DNA from: Anadara kagoshimensis
Taxonomy: Eukaryota > Mollusca > Bivalvia > Arcoida > Arcidae
Length of the DNA: 64,000 nucleotides
Assembly (NCBI GenBank): GCA_021292105.1
Contig: CM037871.1
Coordinates: 35,151,997 to 35,215,996, forward strand
Reading direction: 5' to 3'
Shown: positions 22,701 to 33,815 of the stretch, piece by piece
How the letters are laid out: each line of letters begins with the position of its first letter
Position numbering within the stretch: the first letter of the stretch is position 1
Notes under the pieces: model-generated
Seen by the model: the letters and a program-made list of their open reading frames with translations, nothing else
Database searches by the model: none
What the model was told of the DNA's origin: nothing
Made by a program: the position numbers and the translations under genes

Positions 22701-23502
22701 AAAATCGATAATGAAAATGAAATAAAGGAATCGGAAAATAATAACATTTGCTTCAGAAACGTGAATAAAAAATAATTAGCCAGGCCTTAGCCTTACTGAA
22801 CTTAAATGTTCTTAATGAATAATGGTATAATTATCAGCCCTACCAAAGCTTAAACATCGGTGACTCTGCTCTTGTTAGCCATTATGATTTTCTTCAAGCA
22901 CAATTATATCGGTCCAGGTTAACCATTAATAACATGTTAGATTATAATTCTTCAGTTAGAATGTTTAGTCTTGATAATTAGCTCAAATTACCATATAGCC
23001 ACCTGAGCTTACTGTATGATGCGTTCGAAGACATAAACAATGACAAGATAATATTTAAGACTAGGTTGTTGCCAACTTTGGATAATTCCATGGTAAGCAT
23101 TTTGTGAGATTGGAAAATTACATCTGCACGTACATCTGCACGTAAAAGAAAATTATACTGATTTTCAGGATAAAACGGTTAATTAATGTCTAATTTCTTT
23201 GTCTTTCTTTTCGTGTCGCGACAAATTAAAAATCCTATAATTATTAATCAGAGTACTATAGAAATTAGTGATGGAATATCTCTCTTTCTCTTCCTCTCTT
23301 GACTTTCTGTGTGCTCTCTCTCTCTCTCTCTCCTGTATAATTATCCACAAGTGTGAAAAAGCAGAAAACTGTAATTAATTTTAAGAAAATGTATGTACGT
23401 ATCTTGTATATTATTTTTAAATTCGATCGTCATTTTTGATTAGTTGTTCTGACTATTGTCAAGTAAAATTTATTAACAACAATTGCTACTTTATTTTCAT
23501 AA
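22701..23502. other. Non-coding, no gene seen
   Basis: AT-rich, with a short CT-rich tract near 23281-23333. Confidence 0.4.
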
Positions 23503-23684
23503 TACAGTCCAACCTGCCTTACAGGCCACCTCTATATAAGGGCCACCTGCTTATAAGGGCCAGTAGAATTGTATCCCAATTGTTTTTATTCACATTATTT
23601 TAACCTGTATATAAGGGCCACCTGCCCATAAAGGCCACTTTTACTGGTTCCCTGTGGTGGCCTTTATAGACAGGATTGACTGTA
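23503..23684 (+). mobile_element. Pogo-like MITE, copy 1
   Basis: It begins TACAGTCCAACCTGCCTTA and ends with the inverted GACAGGATTGACTGTA, flanked by TA. TIRs of the form CAGTnnAACCT with a TA target are typical of pogo/Tigger elements. The body alternates TATAAGGGCCACCTGC and AAAGGCCACTTTTACTGG. Further copies lie at 23916, 35229, 39199 and 43663. Confidence 0.75.
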
Positions 23685-23915
23685 CATGTAAAATCTCCGT
23701 CTATATTTTTATTCTTTATTTCCAATATGTATTTGTTTGTCTTACATCATTGTCTTATTTAGCTGTTTCAAACTAAAACTTCCATGTTACAGGCGCTTTT
23801 CACAGCCTCGGTGAATATTTAATTTTTGAGGTTGATAAATCCTTATGTCTACCTCATCGAGTGGTAAAAATAATTACAAATTTGCAATATCATTTCTAGA
23901 TGGATAAAAAGATAA

Positions 23916-24098
23916 TACAGTCAAACCTGTCTATAAAGGCCACCACAGGGAACGAGTAAAAGTGGCCTTTATGGGCAGGTGGCCCTTATATACAAGTTCA
24001 AATAATGTGAATAAAAAACAATTGGGATACAATTCTACTGGCCCTTATAAGCAGGTGACCCTTATATAGAGGTGGCCTTTAAGGTAGGTTGGACTGTA
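23916..24098 (-). mobile_element. Pogo-like MITE, copy 2, inverted relative to copy 1
   Basis: Nearly the exact reverse complement of 23503-23684 across its full length. The two copies form an inverted pair 231 bases apart and could fold into a 180-bp stem. Confidence 0.75.
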
Positions 24099-24532
24099 AC
24101 TGATGAAAAAGACTATAAAATTGAGGCCCATGTGATTAACAAGCACTTTCTAAGAATAACATATCATTTAATCTGCAAACCCTTCATGAATTGGAAATTA
24201 TCCCTGGTAAAAAAAATCTAATTTTAAGTTGGTAGATGCGTCAGTATTTTACAGTGGTTTATTTATAAAAAAAATTTGCGTAACATTGACGTAAAAAGAA
24301 CCATCAAGTGCATAGTGTGGAAACTGAAGTTCTGTAAAGTTGTAGCGATTGTGTATCTAATTAAATAGATTATTATTCTTAGAAAGTGCTTTTAAATCAT
24401 ATATGAGACTCAAATTTGCAATAATATAACCTTTTTCGTCAGTTTTCATCCTTTTATACTGTTTTCTGAAGCGAGAAACCAATGAAAAGTAATATGTCTG
24501 AAAAGTTTGGCGAGTACTTTTTGATCAGTATT

Positions 24533-24586
<54 letters not shown>

Positions 24587-24737
24587 TATAATATAATGAA
24601 CAAACTTTTATGGAAAAAATTAAAATGGAAATTGTTTAACATTTCAAGAAATCAATATCATATATATCTGCATTTATTTGACATTTTACTTGAACACGAG
24701 GTAAAGAAACAAAATACCTCGACTGGTTGTGGAAAAC
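24099..24737. other. Non-coding with a CA microsatellite
   Basis: No gene seen. A 167-codon ORF at 24482-24985 depends on the CA repeat for its length and is not credible. Confidence 0.4.
24533..24581. repeat. CA dinucleotide microsatellite
   Basis: About 24 uninterrupted AC units. Confidence 0.9.
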
Positions 24738-25668
24738 GCGTAAATTCTTCAATGTGTTGCATTTTTTGGGGAAAGCTCATTACCGCGACATTGTCAAAAT
24801 TTACCGTTCATTACCGCGACATTTTGTTAAAAAATAAAGTATACATTACCGCGACATTTTTTCATCTATATAGTATACGTTACCGCGACATATGTATAAA
24901 ATTTACGATTGGTTTTAAAGAGTTCTACATGTACATGTATAAAATCAATACAACACATAATATACTCACTATCTACTCACCCTGAACTGAAATCAGTTAT
25001 TGACAAAATGGCAACGATAGAGAAGTTTGTCACAAACAGAGGAAATCCTGGGATAATCGTAGATGGATTTAAATTCAGAAAAGATAAATTTTTCAAGAAT
25101 TCAAAACTTTGGAGGTGCGTAGAAAAATCGTGCAAAAGTAACTGCAAAACTGATTTAGATGAGCTTCTTATATTAGGAGGAAGACTTGAGCATGATCACG
25201 ACGAACCCGAGCGACGGACAATTGAGAGACAGAAAGTTCGACACGCCTGTAAAAGAAAAGCCGAAGATGAGCCATTAGAAAGACCATCTAAGCTGATCAT
25301 TAAGGAGATTGAAAAAGTTGGTACCGATGAACTTGTGAGTCAGGACATAACTTCTGTATAGACAACGGCGAAAGACGCAGCCCAAGTTACCAACTTCTAG
25401 AATGGAAACAATCGAGATGTTGAAAGAATATGAACTCAAGTCGAGTAAAGGTGAAGGCACTATTATATTTAAATAAAATAAATCAATCTATATAATATAT
25501 CTAACATATAAGGTCGCGGTAACGTATATTTAGAATGTCGCGGTAGCGTATACAATTTTGTCGCGGTAATGGATGGGTCGCGGTTATGAAAATTTCTAAA
25601 ATGTCGCGGTAATGTAATGTACAAACGATACTCAAGGTATGTAGCAACCCACTTTGAAAAAATTACGC
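24738..25668 (+). mobile_element. Small element carrying a FLYWCH ORF between subterminal TTACCGCGACA arrays
   Basis: The ends are imperfect inverted repeats (GCGTAAATTCTTCAATGTG on the left; GCGTAATTTTTTCAAAGTGG on the reverse of the right). Inside them, TTACCGCGACAT occurs four times in direct orientation (24780-24892). Its complement occurs about five times at 25511-25620. The single ORF lies between. FLYWCH fingers are often found with Mutator-like (MULE) transposases, so this may be a deletion derivative of a MULE-type element. Confidence 0.6.
25008..25361 (+). CDS. FLYWCH-type zinc-finger protein, 117 aa
   Basis: The ORF encodes one FLYWCH-like finger at about residues 10-65: hydrophobic FKF (21-23), LWRC (34-37), C42, and H62/H64 in LEHDHD. 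This matches the F-L-Y-W-C-H spacing. A basic segment (RRTIERQKVRHACKRK, 69-84) and a short acidic tail follow. FLYWCH domains bind DNA and often sit at the N-terminus of MULE transposases; here no transposase domain follows. The ATG at 25008 is in AAAATGG context. It may be a solo DNA-binding protein of the surrounding element or a truncated transposase. No intron is needed. Confidence 0.6.
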   Translation: MATIEKFVTNRGNPGIIVDGFKFRKDKFFKNSKLWRCVEKSCKSNCKTDLDELLILGGRLEHDHDEPERRTIERQKVRHACKRKAEDEPLERPSKLIIKEIEKVGTDELVSQDITSV

Positions 25669-26819
25669 ACATAATGGCACATATTTATAAAGAAGACATC
25701 ACGCTCATTTAAATAGTTATCGCTGAAAATAAGATTTTTCTTTGCACCTTGGAAATTGTTTACTATACAGGTAGCTTGAATCATACTGCACAAGTAGTAT
25801 GACAAATCATACCCCCCAATAAGTCAAAAATCAAAATGGGGGTTTCCGTGGTCTGGTTAGACGGGCTACTGTACAGGTAACACAAAAATAACAGTATTTT
25901 CTCTGTCCAGGTACTTCAAAATTATAACAACATAAATGAATGTTTATTTTATTATTTATTGTAGTTTTTGCAATTATTTGTTGAATAGTTTAATATTGAT
26001 TAATTTTTTTAATTCCAGACGCTAAAAGAGCATAGAAACACTTTGACCAATTGTTTACACTGCGAAAATAAACCATGGAATTTTGCTGAGATTGCCCACC
26101 ATTGCATAATATTCCACAAGCTCTACAAGTAGATGCTGGTATGTTGGAGGCTTAGTCCGTGGGGTAGGGGGCCCACCGTGCACCCCAGGATCCTCCGACA
26201 CCACTTTTTTTGTACCGTAAGGTATCTAGTAATGGATTCAGGATGTTCCCCAGAAATAAATTGGGCCCTACTACATCTAAAACTTATTTTATACTCATCC
26301 ATATTTAAGGGTACTAGATAGCTCTATTCGGGTTAGGGGGCGTTTAAATTATGTTTGTTTTCAATGATAAATATAGATCATATTTGGTATATTTGTAAAG
26401 GTAACATGTTTAGCTTTTATAAAATACAAAGTTGGTTGGTGTAGCTGCTAATATGACGTAACCATTACGCCATTAACTAAATTTTTGGGAAAAACTGTTA
26501 TAGAATCGTGTCAGTTATGCTTTATAAAATTAATTCTGTACAACATAATAAAACACATTAACACTGTATGCTTTTCGTTTGCTTCATGAATTGCAATTAT
26601 AAATGAGCATAACTCTCACCTTCAAGAACAGACGCCACTCCGTTAAGAAACATATTAAGATTAAGATTAAGATGGTTCGCCATTTAACAATATTATAAAA
26701 ATTTGATTTGAATTACAAATATAAAATTGTGTTATTTTCAATGATTAACATTGAAAATGTATTGTATGAAAATAGCTAAAATGTTCTATCAAAAACAAAC
26801 ATACAAATCCATGTCCAAT
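25669..26819. other. Non-coding, no gene seen
   Basis: AT-rich. A 62-codon ORF at 26133-26321 has no domain. Confidence 0.4.
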
Positions 26820-27348
26820 TCAGAATTCAGAAGCAAAGTAAAACTTTTGGAAATGACAGGTTAGACATGTGAACTTCCGGCAGAGAAGTGAGATCGTGTG
26901 CCCCGGAAGGGTAGACATCAAACTTATTAACAATACTATGGTGACGAGTCTGGCGACCATAAAACTTTTTAGGGGTTTGATAAGCCTTGGCTTACAATGT
27001 CCCTGGGTCAACATTTTTTGCAAACAGCCTGCTTCGTTGCACAAAGTCCTCGTAGTGGGAACAATCTCTACCACAGCGTTAATTAATTGGGAAACCAAAT
27101 ACACCATAAGCAGAAGAAGCATGTATATTGCTGCATATAAAGGAAAGTTGACAATAGAAAAAAAGAAGTCATCGCGTTTGTTATAAAGTTTCAAATGTAG
27201 CCTTTCGTGGGCTTCATAATTGAGGTACAAGTCTAAATATGAAGCATAACTTGAGGTATCAGTCGTATTTTTTATTTCAAGCTCCAAAGGATAGATGGCA
27301 TTAACGTACATGTAGTCTCTAAATTTAGGATTGTTAAGAGACAGAACG

Positions 27349-27400
<52 letters not shown>

Positions 27401-27930
27401 TGAGTTGATTGATTTGACGACAGCCTTTCTCTCCAGATTTAACAAGGTTCTGCATAAATTCTGCTTTATAAGAATAAAGAAACAAATCAACAAGCAATGG
27501 TGCACAGTTTGTACCCATGGGTATACCGATTGTTTGCTGGAAAATTATATTATCAAAGACAACAAATATGTTATCTATAAAAACATTTTGTTGATGGTAT
27601 CTTCAGTATAAATTTGTTTGAAATCAGTATGATGCGTGACAAAATAACCAGATCCCTGTTCAGCACTATATATTTGTGTCTTGTCTTACCGTTTTTGTAA
27701 AAGAATGACGAGTGAATAATTTCTTTAAGACATTGTTTATATGATAGTTTTGTATAGTGTAGAAAAATCAAATATTTTTATACTTTTTACATGAGGTAAA
27801 GTATTAGAAGCAAGATATTCGAGTTATTCTTCAGAATTTTTAAGAATCCACGTTTGGTTCATTCCAGATGTAGAATAGACTTTTTTCTGAATACGACTGA
27901 CGACCATCTTTTACATTTTCAAAATCGTAT
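26820..27930 (-). pseudogene. Penelope-like element reverse transcriptase, decayed
   Basis: The minus strand reads IIHSSFFYKNGKTRHKYIV, then the PLE hallmark GIPMGTNCAPLLVDLF, then an expanded Tyr-Ile tract, then DVLSLNNPKFRDY, SYLDLYLNY, KLYNKRDDF and VYLVSQLINA. This order is that of Penelope-like RTs. The catalytic YxDD region (normally Y-I-D-D-V-L-S) is disrupted because an AT microsatellite has grown there and one Asp is missing. Frameshifts upstream of the PMGTN motif and the scrambled C-terminus show it is dead. Confidence 0.8.
27351..27394. repeat. AT microsatellite inside the Penelope-like RT active site
   Basis: About 22 TA units. On the minus strand they translate as an Ile-Tyr run exactly where the YIDD motif should be. 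Confidence 0.9.
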
Positions 27931-27984
27931 TCGATAAATCATATTGAGATCCGTGCATGTATGATCAAATATCTCGGTTCATAA

Positions 27985-28341
27985 GGAAAACAATTTATAA
28001 AACAAATTATTCACTTGTCATTCTTTTACAAAAATGGTTAGTCAAGATACAAAGATCTAGTGTTGAATATTGATTCTGTTATTATGTCAATCGCCATACA
28101 GATTTCAAACAAAAAATTATACAGAAGATACTATCAACAAAATGTTGGGAGTTTTTGATAGCCAACATATTTAATATGTTTAGTTATATAATTTTCAGCA
28201 AACAACCGGTATACCAATGGGCACAAACTGTCCACTATTGCTTGTTGATTTGTTTCTTTGTTCGTATGAAGCAGAATGTATGCAGAACTTTATTAAACCT
28301 GGAGAAAAGACTGTTATTCTACTCCAAATACTGATACATGT
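27985..28341 (+). pseudogene. Second Penelope-like RT fragment, inverted to the first
   Basis: The plus strand contains GIPMGTNCPLLLVDLF and EAECMQNFIKPGEK. DNA about 230 bases upstream also matches the minus-strand copy, with homologous TTCACTTGTCATTCTTTTAC segments. It stops at about 28341 where the mariner begins. Several small deletions break the frame before the PMGTN motif. Confidence 0.75.
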
Positions 28342-29475
28342 ATATACGAGGGGACCATACATTTTATATTTTTTCTTCAATATAGTCCCCATTTACCCCA
28401 ATGCACTTAGCCCACTTTTCTTTCAGTAAATACCTTTGAAATAGAAGTCTTTGGTTTGGTCCTGAAAACATACCTCTGTGGCAGCCTTAAGTCCATCATC
28501 ATCAGGAAATCTGATTCCCCGTAAATGGGATTTCAAATTTCTAAATAGGAAATAATCACTGGGTGCCAAATCGGGACTGTAGGGTGGGTGAATAAGTTGT
28601 TCGAACTTGCATTCACGAATCGCTGCTTGTGCAACCCTTGACTTGTGCACAGGAGCATTGTCGTGAAGAAGCAATACCCCTCGGCTCAACTTTCCTCTCC
28701 TTTTTTAATTTAATAACAGCTTTCAGCTGCTTCATTAGATCAGCATAGTAAGCTCCAGTGATAGAGATTCCAGCAGGTTTATAATTGATTAACAGAGCAC
28801 CATTAAAATCCCAAAAACACATTGGCCATGACTTTGCCAGCTGATGGTTGGGTTTTGAATTTCTTTGGTGGGGGTGAGCCAGGGTGCTTCCATTGCATGG
28901 ACTCTTTTTTGGTTTCCGGGTCCCAATGATAAATCCATGTTTCATCACCAGTTACTAAACGTAAATAGAAGTTCTCCGGGTTATCATTATAAATGCCAAG
29001 AAGCTCCCGACTTGTCTGGAGTCTTTGGAAGCGATCCTGCACATTGAGGTTTCTGGGGACCCATCTTGCGGATTCTTTTGACATCCCAAGATGCTCGTGA
29101 ATAACCGTGTATACACTTCCATAGCTATGTCATCAATCCTAATTCGGCGATCATTCATGAGGAGGGTCTCCACAGACGTGACAATTTCCTTTGTGATGGC
29201 ATCAGCTGGCCGACCTGACCGTGGGTCATCCTTCAGTGAGGTGCGCCCACGTTTAAATTCAGCTGACCATTTTGCCACTGTGGAATAGAGAGGACCACTG
29301 TCACCGTACACCTCGGCCATTCGGTGGCGAATTTCTTTGGCATTTGGTCCCTCTACTGTGAGGAACTTTATTACTGCCCTAAACTCAACATTTTGATTTC
29401 CCATTATTGCTTGATGGTCACCAACTTTGAATGCTTTTGAGAATTACACAAATATATGTTGTGACCAAATCACAG
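28342..29475 (-). mobile_element. Mariner element, inactive
   Basis: The right-hand end in the window, CGAGGGGACCATACATTTT, follows TATA and has the look of a mariner TIR inserted at TA. The opposite TIR is not clearly preserved. The boundary near 29475 is approximate. Confidence 0.7.
28423..29404 (-). pseudogene. Mariner transposase with frameshifts
   Basis: It starts MGNQNVEFRAVIKFL at 29404. Next are the helix-turn-helix region (EIRHRMAEVYGDSG, then KRGRTSLKDDPRSGRP) and WVPRNLNVQ. The catalytic regions follow: VTGDETWIYHWDPE, LLHDNAPVHKS and YSPDLAPSDYFLF. The second and third catalytic Asp are 34 residues apart, the D34D spacing of the mariner family. All three Asp are present, but at least two frameshifts (around 29090 and 28690) break the ORF. 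Length and order fit a full transposase of about 345 aa. Confidence 0.85.
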
Positions 29476-30257
29476 GGACCAGTTTCATAATAAAATTTAA
29501 AAAATACCCCTAAGTATAAAAAAAGAGTAATGGGGAACAACGGATCTGATCTTTAACTTGTAGGTACTCCGACAAAATTCTACATTATTTTTTTATTTCG
29601 TGTCTAATCATCGTGATCTTGGTGTCATTTTGTTCCCAGATAAATATTCTTTAAATTGACATTCAATTTTTGGACATAATTTAAAATCCTAACAAAATGT
29701 TCACACGGAAAACACAGAAAAACGTTGTAATTTTGCCCGATGTAGCTAAGCCCGTCCATGTAAAAGTAGCTTAAGATTCGCATTACGGTATGTTTTTCAC
29801 TACCAGCGTCCATGTACTACAAATGCTGATGTGGATCGCAGAAATAAATAAAAAGCAAGAAATCTCAAAGGTAACCGTTACTCACTTCTACCTGTACAAG
29901 CTATTGTATCCTATTTTGTATATTTATATAGACGACTAATAATTCTATTTACAATAAGTTCCAACGGAAACATCACATTTCAAAGAACTCTGTCTCACGT
30001 TGAGCTGGGGGGATTAATTATATATCTATCATATGGCGTATTTTTCTGATGCTCCAGGAGATGCTGCTGTGAAACTTTTTTTTGTATTTTAACCTTTTAT
30101 CTAATTTATGACTGATATTGCGAGAAAAGCCTTTGCGATGTTTAATCTGGTACACAGGCACAATGGAAATATTATACCACATTTCTTTCACTTGTTTTAC
30201 TATCTTTCTGTGCCTAGTGTTTCACTTCAAAGTCCTAAACAATGCATTCCATACGAA
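29476..30257. other. Non-coding, no gene seen
   Basis: Nothing recognised. Confidence 0.4.
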
Positions 30258-30401
30258 GCTAGTCATTTCGTACCATAACCATTTCGTACCATGACCATTT
30301 CGTACCCAACTCTGTCCATTTCGTACCATGCCATATGACCATTTCGTACCATAACCATTTCGTACCCAAATTTTCCATTTCTATGGTACGAAATGACTAG
30401 C
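30258..30401. mobile_element. 144-bp mini-element with ATTTCGTACC repeats
   Basis: The terminal inverted repeats are GCTAGTCATTTCGTACC and its exact complement. Between them CATTTCGTACC occurs five more times in direct orientation. Confidence 0.7.
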
Positions 30402-31399
30402 AAATTTTTATTAAAATAATTCCATAAAGCCGTTAATGTTACGTCGAACCATTTTCAAATATCATGCAAAAAATTTCTACTCGAACACTTGACGAGCAAA
30501 ATTGTTTTGTACAGAATTCATGCTCGAAAAAGCAAAGAAAATCACGGGTGATAAGTGTTACATTATCATTGAAAATGAACAGACAGTCTCGTATACATGC
30601 AGCATTATATAAATACTTGTCACCGTCGAATAAGTTATATACGTTGAATATTGTTTAAAAATGTTTGGTCTCTAAATATTGAAAGCTTTTCAACTCCGTT
30701 TTTATTGAATGTGTATATCTAGCAAGTAGACCGTCGCCGCATGCCCTGGCATCCCCGGAAATATGTTATCTTTACCGTTTTTCTCTTCGGAAATTACCTA
30801 GAGTGTCCGACTTCCGTACAGCGTTTAAAATCTGTTAAGGATAGATAATTTTAGTAAGTAACAGTTATTACATGGGCATAATAGCTATAACAATTAACTG
30901 TAACATCCTTTACAGTTCTCCTGTGACCCAATAATTTCTTGGTAAGCTCGTGGCAACATTTTTTTCCTGACGAAGAAAGCTCATTTTTCAAATCACAGAA
31001 GTCAGTTTCACAACAAGCAATGGTTTTCTGAAGAACTTGTATAATAATAATAATAATAATAATTTATTGCTCAAACACAATTTACATAATTGGTTAAGGC
31101 AATATAAAATATTTAACAAAACAAACACCATACAAATTTACAAATAAAGAAAAAACATGTTATAGATAAAAGTGGATTTAAAATCAATGTGCAACATCCG
31201 AAGGGTTTTGATTGTCTCATTAAGTTTGTGAGTCACGTGTTGTTTCTGATGTCAAGACTGCTAGTTATGAAGGTTACTATTTCTCTCAATATCTTTTCAT
31301 TTTTATTTAATAAATATTTTATTTTTGATGTATCTGACATCTTCATAAAATAAGGATTGTGATTTGAAATTTCTTTAAATATATATTCCTATTTTGTTT
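30402..31399. other. Non-coding with an ATA microsatellite
   Basis: No gene seen. A trinucleotide ATA run lies at 31041-31063. Confidence 0.4.
31041..31063. repeat. ATA microsatellite
   Basis: About seven ATA units. Confidence 0.85.
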
Positions 31400-32033
31400 G
31401 TATTGTTTGCAGGATAACAAAGAAATGAATTTCAGTTTCAATTTGGTTTTTGTTACAACTTAAGCATATTCTGGAGTTAACATCTAAATTATTATATCTT
31501 CCCGCTTCAATAGCAAGTTTATGTGCGCTTAATCTGAGTTAGCTATGGTAGATCTGTCTTTACGCGTATGGAGAAAGATTAAGGTATGGGGGTTCATTGT
31601 GATGTTGTATTAATTGATTGAATAATTTGAGTTTATGAGACATTGTTATCATTTTGAGTTGTTCTGGTTTTCTATATAATAATAACTTTTATTGGAAAAC
31701 TGAAATATACAGTGTCACCCATTACATGATATAAAACATAGAAATCAATATATAAAACATAACAGTACATATAATTGTGACAATCACTCTCCGCAATCTA
31801 ATGAATTACAAACATTTCTGATTAAGGAAGTACCTGATATCAATAATTCTTTGTTTAATGTTTGTAAGATGCAAGTTTATAAGTTCTGGATTATTTATGA
31901 TAAAAGAGTAACCTAATCGATTTAAGATATTTTTCACATGTGTTGTCCACACATTTGTTTTATAAGTTTCTTTATATATCTTGTATAACAGAGTATTTTC
32001 TTGTGAAACGATATGGGCCAAGTATTTAATCAT
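31400..32033 (-). pseudogene. C-terminus of a LINE reverse-transcriptase protein
   Basis: The minus strand reads ETYKTNVWTTHVKNILNRLG and IKQRIIDIRYFLNQ. Further on it reads LRLSAHKLAIEAGRYNN, then a Cys cluster (RICLSCNKN, EIHFF). This is the usual tail of invertebrate LINE polyproteins (WxxxVKxxLxxLG, then LRxSxHxLxIExGRY and a CxxC-H-C knuckle). Stops lie between the two parts. Confidence 0.7.
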
Positions 32034-32299
32034 GTTATGTATATATATATATGGTACGGTTATTGACCAAATAATTGCCTAAAATGCAAGATATTCAGAC
32101 GATTTTAATTGGTTCTCAATATTCTGTAAAAGAATTATTCAGTATGATAGCACATGACTGAAAATAGTCACACAGTAGCCCAGAGGGAATCTGTGATGTA
32201 CCCATACAGATAAATATACAGAGTCTGTTGTGTAGCGGGGCTGGCTAGTTGTGGTATAGTTTATTGTGTTGTATTTAGAAGATATAAAAGAGTGATTTA

Positions 32300-32460
32300 C
32301 TGCCAGACTTTCTTGTCCGAATGATTTACCCTTGTGATGGAATGCTCGCTTTTCACCTAGGAGGGCCAGGTTCAATCCTCATTCGGGGCACTCGGTGAGG
32401 AAGTGTTTTTTTTTCAGGTGTTTCCTCCCTCCTGTTACAGTTGTGCACAGTGTTCAATTC
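32300..32460 (+). mobile_element. Partial tRNA-derived SINE
   Basis: A B-box-like GGTTCAATCCT lies at about 32369, with an approximate A-box region 40 bases before it, then a T-rich body. The match is weaker than for the SINEs at 701 or 34199. Confidence 0.4.
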
Positions 32461-33087
32461 AGAAATGCAGTTGATTATGTTATTCTGGGTATTGAAAAAA
32501 TGTGATCAAATTTTCAAAAATAAGGTGGATGTTATAAAATGTCTGATGCATTTATTCTATATGAAAAAGATCTGACAGCATAAAGAAAAGGCAGGGTTAG
32601 AAGTAAGAACTAAAAAGATGGATCCACACAGTATTTTTGCAGGACATTATTATTATTTTGGGGATAATGATCCAAGGGCCCCGTCTTGGTTAAAACTGTA
32701 CTTGTCCCAACAAGAGTTTTACTCATTTCATTGAGCTAAGTCCTGCATAAACAGTAAACACAATCAGCACTGCAGGAATAATATCTACAAAATATCAACT
32801 TTAGCATTTATGATTATTTTTGTTTCAACTTAATGTATGTACAATGTACTTTACAAAAACCTGCAGAGTACATGTACAATGTAAATATGCATCAGGATGA
32901 ATTGGTTTGAAATAAGCTTATCTACAAACCATCATATGTATTGAGCAATTTTTGGCCAGTTGAAATTTGATATAACGATGCTTCTGTACAAAAAAAAAAA
33001 AAACCAACTTTTTAATTTTTAATTGAAATTTGAGGGAAACTATTTCTTTAAATTGTTAAATTAAAAAAAAACTAAATTTTTTTACAG
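32461..33087 (+). other. Upstream intron or 5' region of AGGF1
   Basis: The first coding exon begins at an acceptor (TTTTTTTACAG, ending 33087), so at least one 5' UTR exon lies upstream. It could not be located. Confidence 0.4.
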
Positions 33088-33815
33088 GTGTATTTTCTAT
33101 CATGAGTGAAGACATGTATCATCCTCTAGAACCAGACAAAGAATCTGATGTCTTGGATCTTAATGAGACATCATCAGAACTTAAACTGTCAGATACGATG
33201 GAATCATCTCTGGATCTTTTGAAAGATGGATCCTCCAAAGAATCAAAATCAACTGCTAGCTTGTTGGAGCTTAAGAAAGGTTCAGAAAATAGTTCAGAAA
33301 ATGATGGATTAAATCTCAACTCTGAACCAATAAATCAAGCTGTTCAAGATCAACTTGATTCAGCATGTTCAGGTGCCAATGTTTCAAAAACACATCAGTT
33401 TGATAAACAATTTTACTATGGAGATCAGGAAACTGTTAAAGCAAGAAGTGAAAATTTTTCAAAAACAATTGAAAAAAGAAGGCGGTATTCAAAGTGAAGT
33501 CAGCAGTTGCCATGGAAATGACAAGGAATTACCAGTGTTGAATGCAGAATCACAAGAAGGATACACCTCAGCTACTCATTCAGAAACTAAAAAACAAATT
33601 ACAACTTCAAATATTACATCTATAGACTACAAAGGTCAACTTGACACTGCTTTAAAAAAGTTGTCAAGAGTGGAACGTCAACTGGATAAAGCTAACAATT
33701 ATGATGAATTGAGGCAGAACTGGAGAACTAAATTCTGAGCTACATAAATACAGAACTTCAGCACGAAATAAAGTAGATGTGGCTATACAGGTCATGGAGA
33801 GTGATCTCACAACAG
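33088..33815 (+). CDS. AGGF1: AGGF1 first coding exon (N-terminus and coiled coil)
   Basis: Acceptor at 33087, ATG at 33102 (MSEDMYHPLEPDKE), donor ACAG|GTATTG at 33816. The N-terminal part is acidic and Ser-rich. The coiled coil is QLDTALKKLSRVERQLDKAN, followed by LNSELHKYRTSARNKV. The reading moves from the ATG frame to +1 at the A run near 33470, and again to +1 near 33720. Each move is equivalent to one extra base. With both, the exon ends in phase 1 and joins the next exon correctly. Confidence 0.7.

Noticed and set aside
24482-24985. 167-codon ORF
   Set aside because: Its length depends on a CA microsatellite and it overlaps the edge of the FLYWCH element; no domain.
32461-33087. 5' UTR exon or promoter of AGGF1
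   Set aside because: No CpG-rich segment, core promoter pair or convincing donor could be chosen by eye.
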